From a virus: 55,262 nt of DNA. The position numbers and the translations under genes are program-made. The DNA lies in IMG/VR virus record IMGVR_UViG_3300017714_003743, positions 1 to 55,262 of that record; one strand, given 5' to 3'. Of the stretch, positions 54,602 through 55,262 are shown piece after piece; position 1 is the stretch's first letter; every line of letters begins with the position of its first letter. The notes under the pieces were generated by a model. That model saw only the letters and a program-made list of their open reading frames with translations. It was not told where the DNA came from and searched no databases.

Positions 54602-55262
54602 ATGGCTACACCACTAATAAGGATTCCACAGGAACAAGGAGGTACGATGTATGCGTTTGCTAATGCAGCAAGGGATCTGACACGTGCGTACTATAATCCC
54701 GATATCAATTTTGAATTTTCTAAATTTGCATTACTAGACTTGCCGGTATATGCTGATTTTGCATTAAGCGATGATAACGACCCTCACTCTGGCCCTAATT
54801 ATATCAAATATACAAATTTATATGAAGCTGGCGGCGGAGAAGGTGCGGATCCATATAGCGATATAGCACATGATGGTAACGGAAATGTGCATTTTGCACA
54901 AACTTTTCAAAGCTATGCTCTTAATTTAGAGAATTTGCTTCTTAACCCAGAGGTTAATGATGATTTTGACGATGTTTTATTTCAAAGTGACGCTGAAAAA
55001 ATATTCTTTAAATACCTATATCATATTAATGCAATAAGAGTAAGAACTGCAACTTCACAAGAAGTTTCAACAGGATATTCTAGAATGATAGAGCTAGATG
55101 ATTCTACTCAAGCTGGTTCTGAATATAGTCAAGTTATAAAATACATTGGAAATATCGATGTAACTAACGATAAGAATTATAAAGGGCAACAGTACAACGA
55201 AATATTTGTTAACGTTCCTTCTTCTGTAGGATATACTCCTGAAGTTTTATTAGAAACATCTA
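54602..55262 (+). CDS. structural protein, 5' part (runs off the window)
   Basis: An ATG at 54602 opens a frame that continues to the last base, 220 residues visible. It begins MATPLIRIPQEQGGTMYAFA and has NAARDLTRAYYNPDINFEFS, then LPVYADFALSDDNDPHSGPN and IFFKYLYHINAIRV. The beginning resembles virion proteins near the end of baseplate clusters (position and style like T4 gp8-type wedge proteins), but the family is not certain. No end visible, so total length is unknown. Confidence 0.68.
   Translation, partial: MATPLIRIPQEQGGTMYAFANAARDLTRAYYNPDINFEFSKFALLDLPVYADFALSDDNDPHSGPNYIKYTNLYEAGGGEGADPYSDIAHDGNGNVHFAQTFQSYALNLENLLLNPEVNDDFDDVLFQSDAEKIFFKYLYHINAIRVRTATSQEVSTGYSRMIELDDSTQAGSEYSQVIKYIGNIDVTNDKNYKGQQYNEIFVNVPSSVGYTPEVLLETS

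Overview
The window is a piece of a large, lytic, contractile-tailed (T4-like) bacteriophage genome. Every gene I can support lies on the + strand, genes are packed with short gaps or 1-32 base overlaps, base composition is strongly AT-rich, and the 3' third is a baseplate and tail cluster (gp53-, gp27-, gp5-, gp25-, gp6- and gp7-like proteins). Gene starts almost never have a Shine-Dalgarno sequence; they sit behind A/T-rich leaders, as in Bacteroidota. The phage-encoded ribosomal protein bS21 and the PolB-exo2-type exonuclease also fit a flavobacterial (Bacteroidota) host. The host is an inference; no host DNA is visible.

Layout. 1-5.7 kb: end of a YkuK-type RNase H-like gene, a ClpC-like double AAA+ ATPase lacking the N domain, a dCMP hydroxymethylase/thymidylate synthase homologue, a GT25 glycosyltransferase and a ClpP protease. 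5.7-21 kb: a fibre region with a beta-rich virion protein, a 590-aa coiled-coil repeat fibre, two glycosyltransferases, a small fibre protein, a 1790-aa collagen-like fibre ending in an S74 intramolecular chaperone, an Fe(II)/2-oxoglutarate oxygenase-like protein and a two-domain glycosyltransferase. 21-34.6 kb: accessory and takeover genes, namely ATP-grasp ligase, exonuclease, Hsp20, DnaJ, ribosomal protein bS21, PhoH, RNase HII, another glycosyltransferase, a C26 glutamine amidotransferase, UV-damage endonuclease and several small proteins. 34.6-37.6 kb: dCMP deaminase and a run of small unknown genes. 37.6-55.3 kb: tail and baseplate genes, interrupted by a four-domain S1 RNA-binding protein and an amidoligase-like protein with a pentapeptide-repeat tail. 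The last gene runs off the window.

How the genes may work together. (i) ClpC-like ATPase (with an IGF ClpP-docking loop) and ClpP could form a phage protease; four small proteins share a UVR-like C-terminal motif with that ATPase and might be adaptors; Hsp20 and DnaJ add chaperone capacity. (ii) bS21 and an S1-like protein could bias host ribosomes toward the SD-less phage messages. (iii) The collagen-like fibre is followed by an oxygenase and has several glycosyltransferases nearby, including a GT25 (the collagen galactosyltransferase family). Its Gly-X-Y repeats put lysine at Y and never proline at Y, which suggests a lysine hydroxylation/glycosylation pathway for a phage fibre. (iv) Several proteins begin with a short motif resembling the T4 capsid-targeting peptide and may be packaged in the head.

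Two recurrent upstream motifs are visible: AAGTATAA-type boxes before metabolic and takeover genes and GATATATA-type boxes before many virion genes. A 41-base promoter-like repeat occurs three times. Five hairpins with T-tracts look like intrinsic terminators. There are no tRNA genes, CRISPR arrays or insertion sequences that I can support, and no gene-free stretch exceeds about 170 bases.
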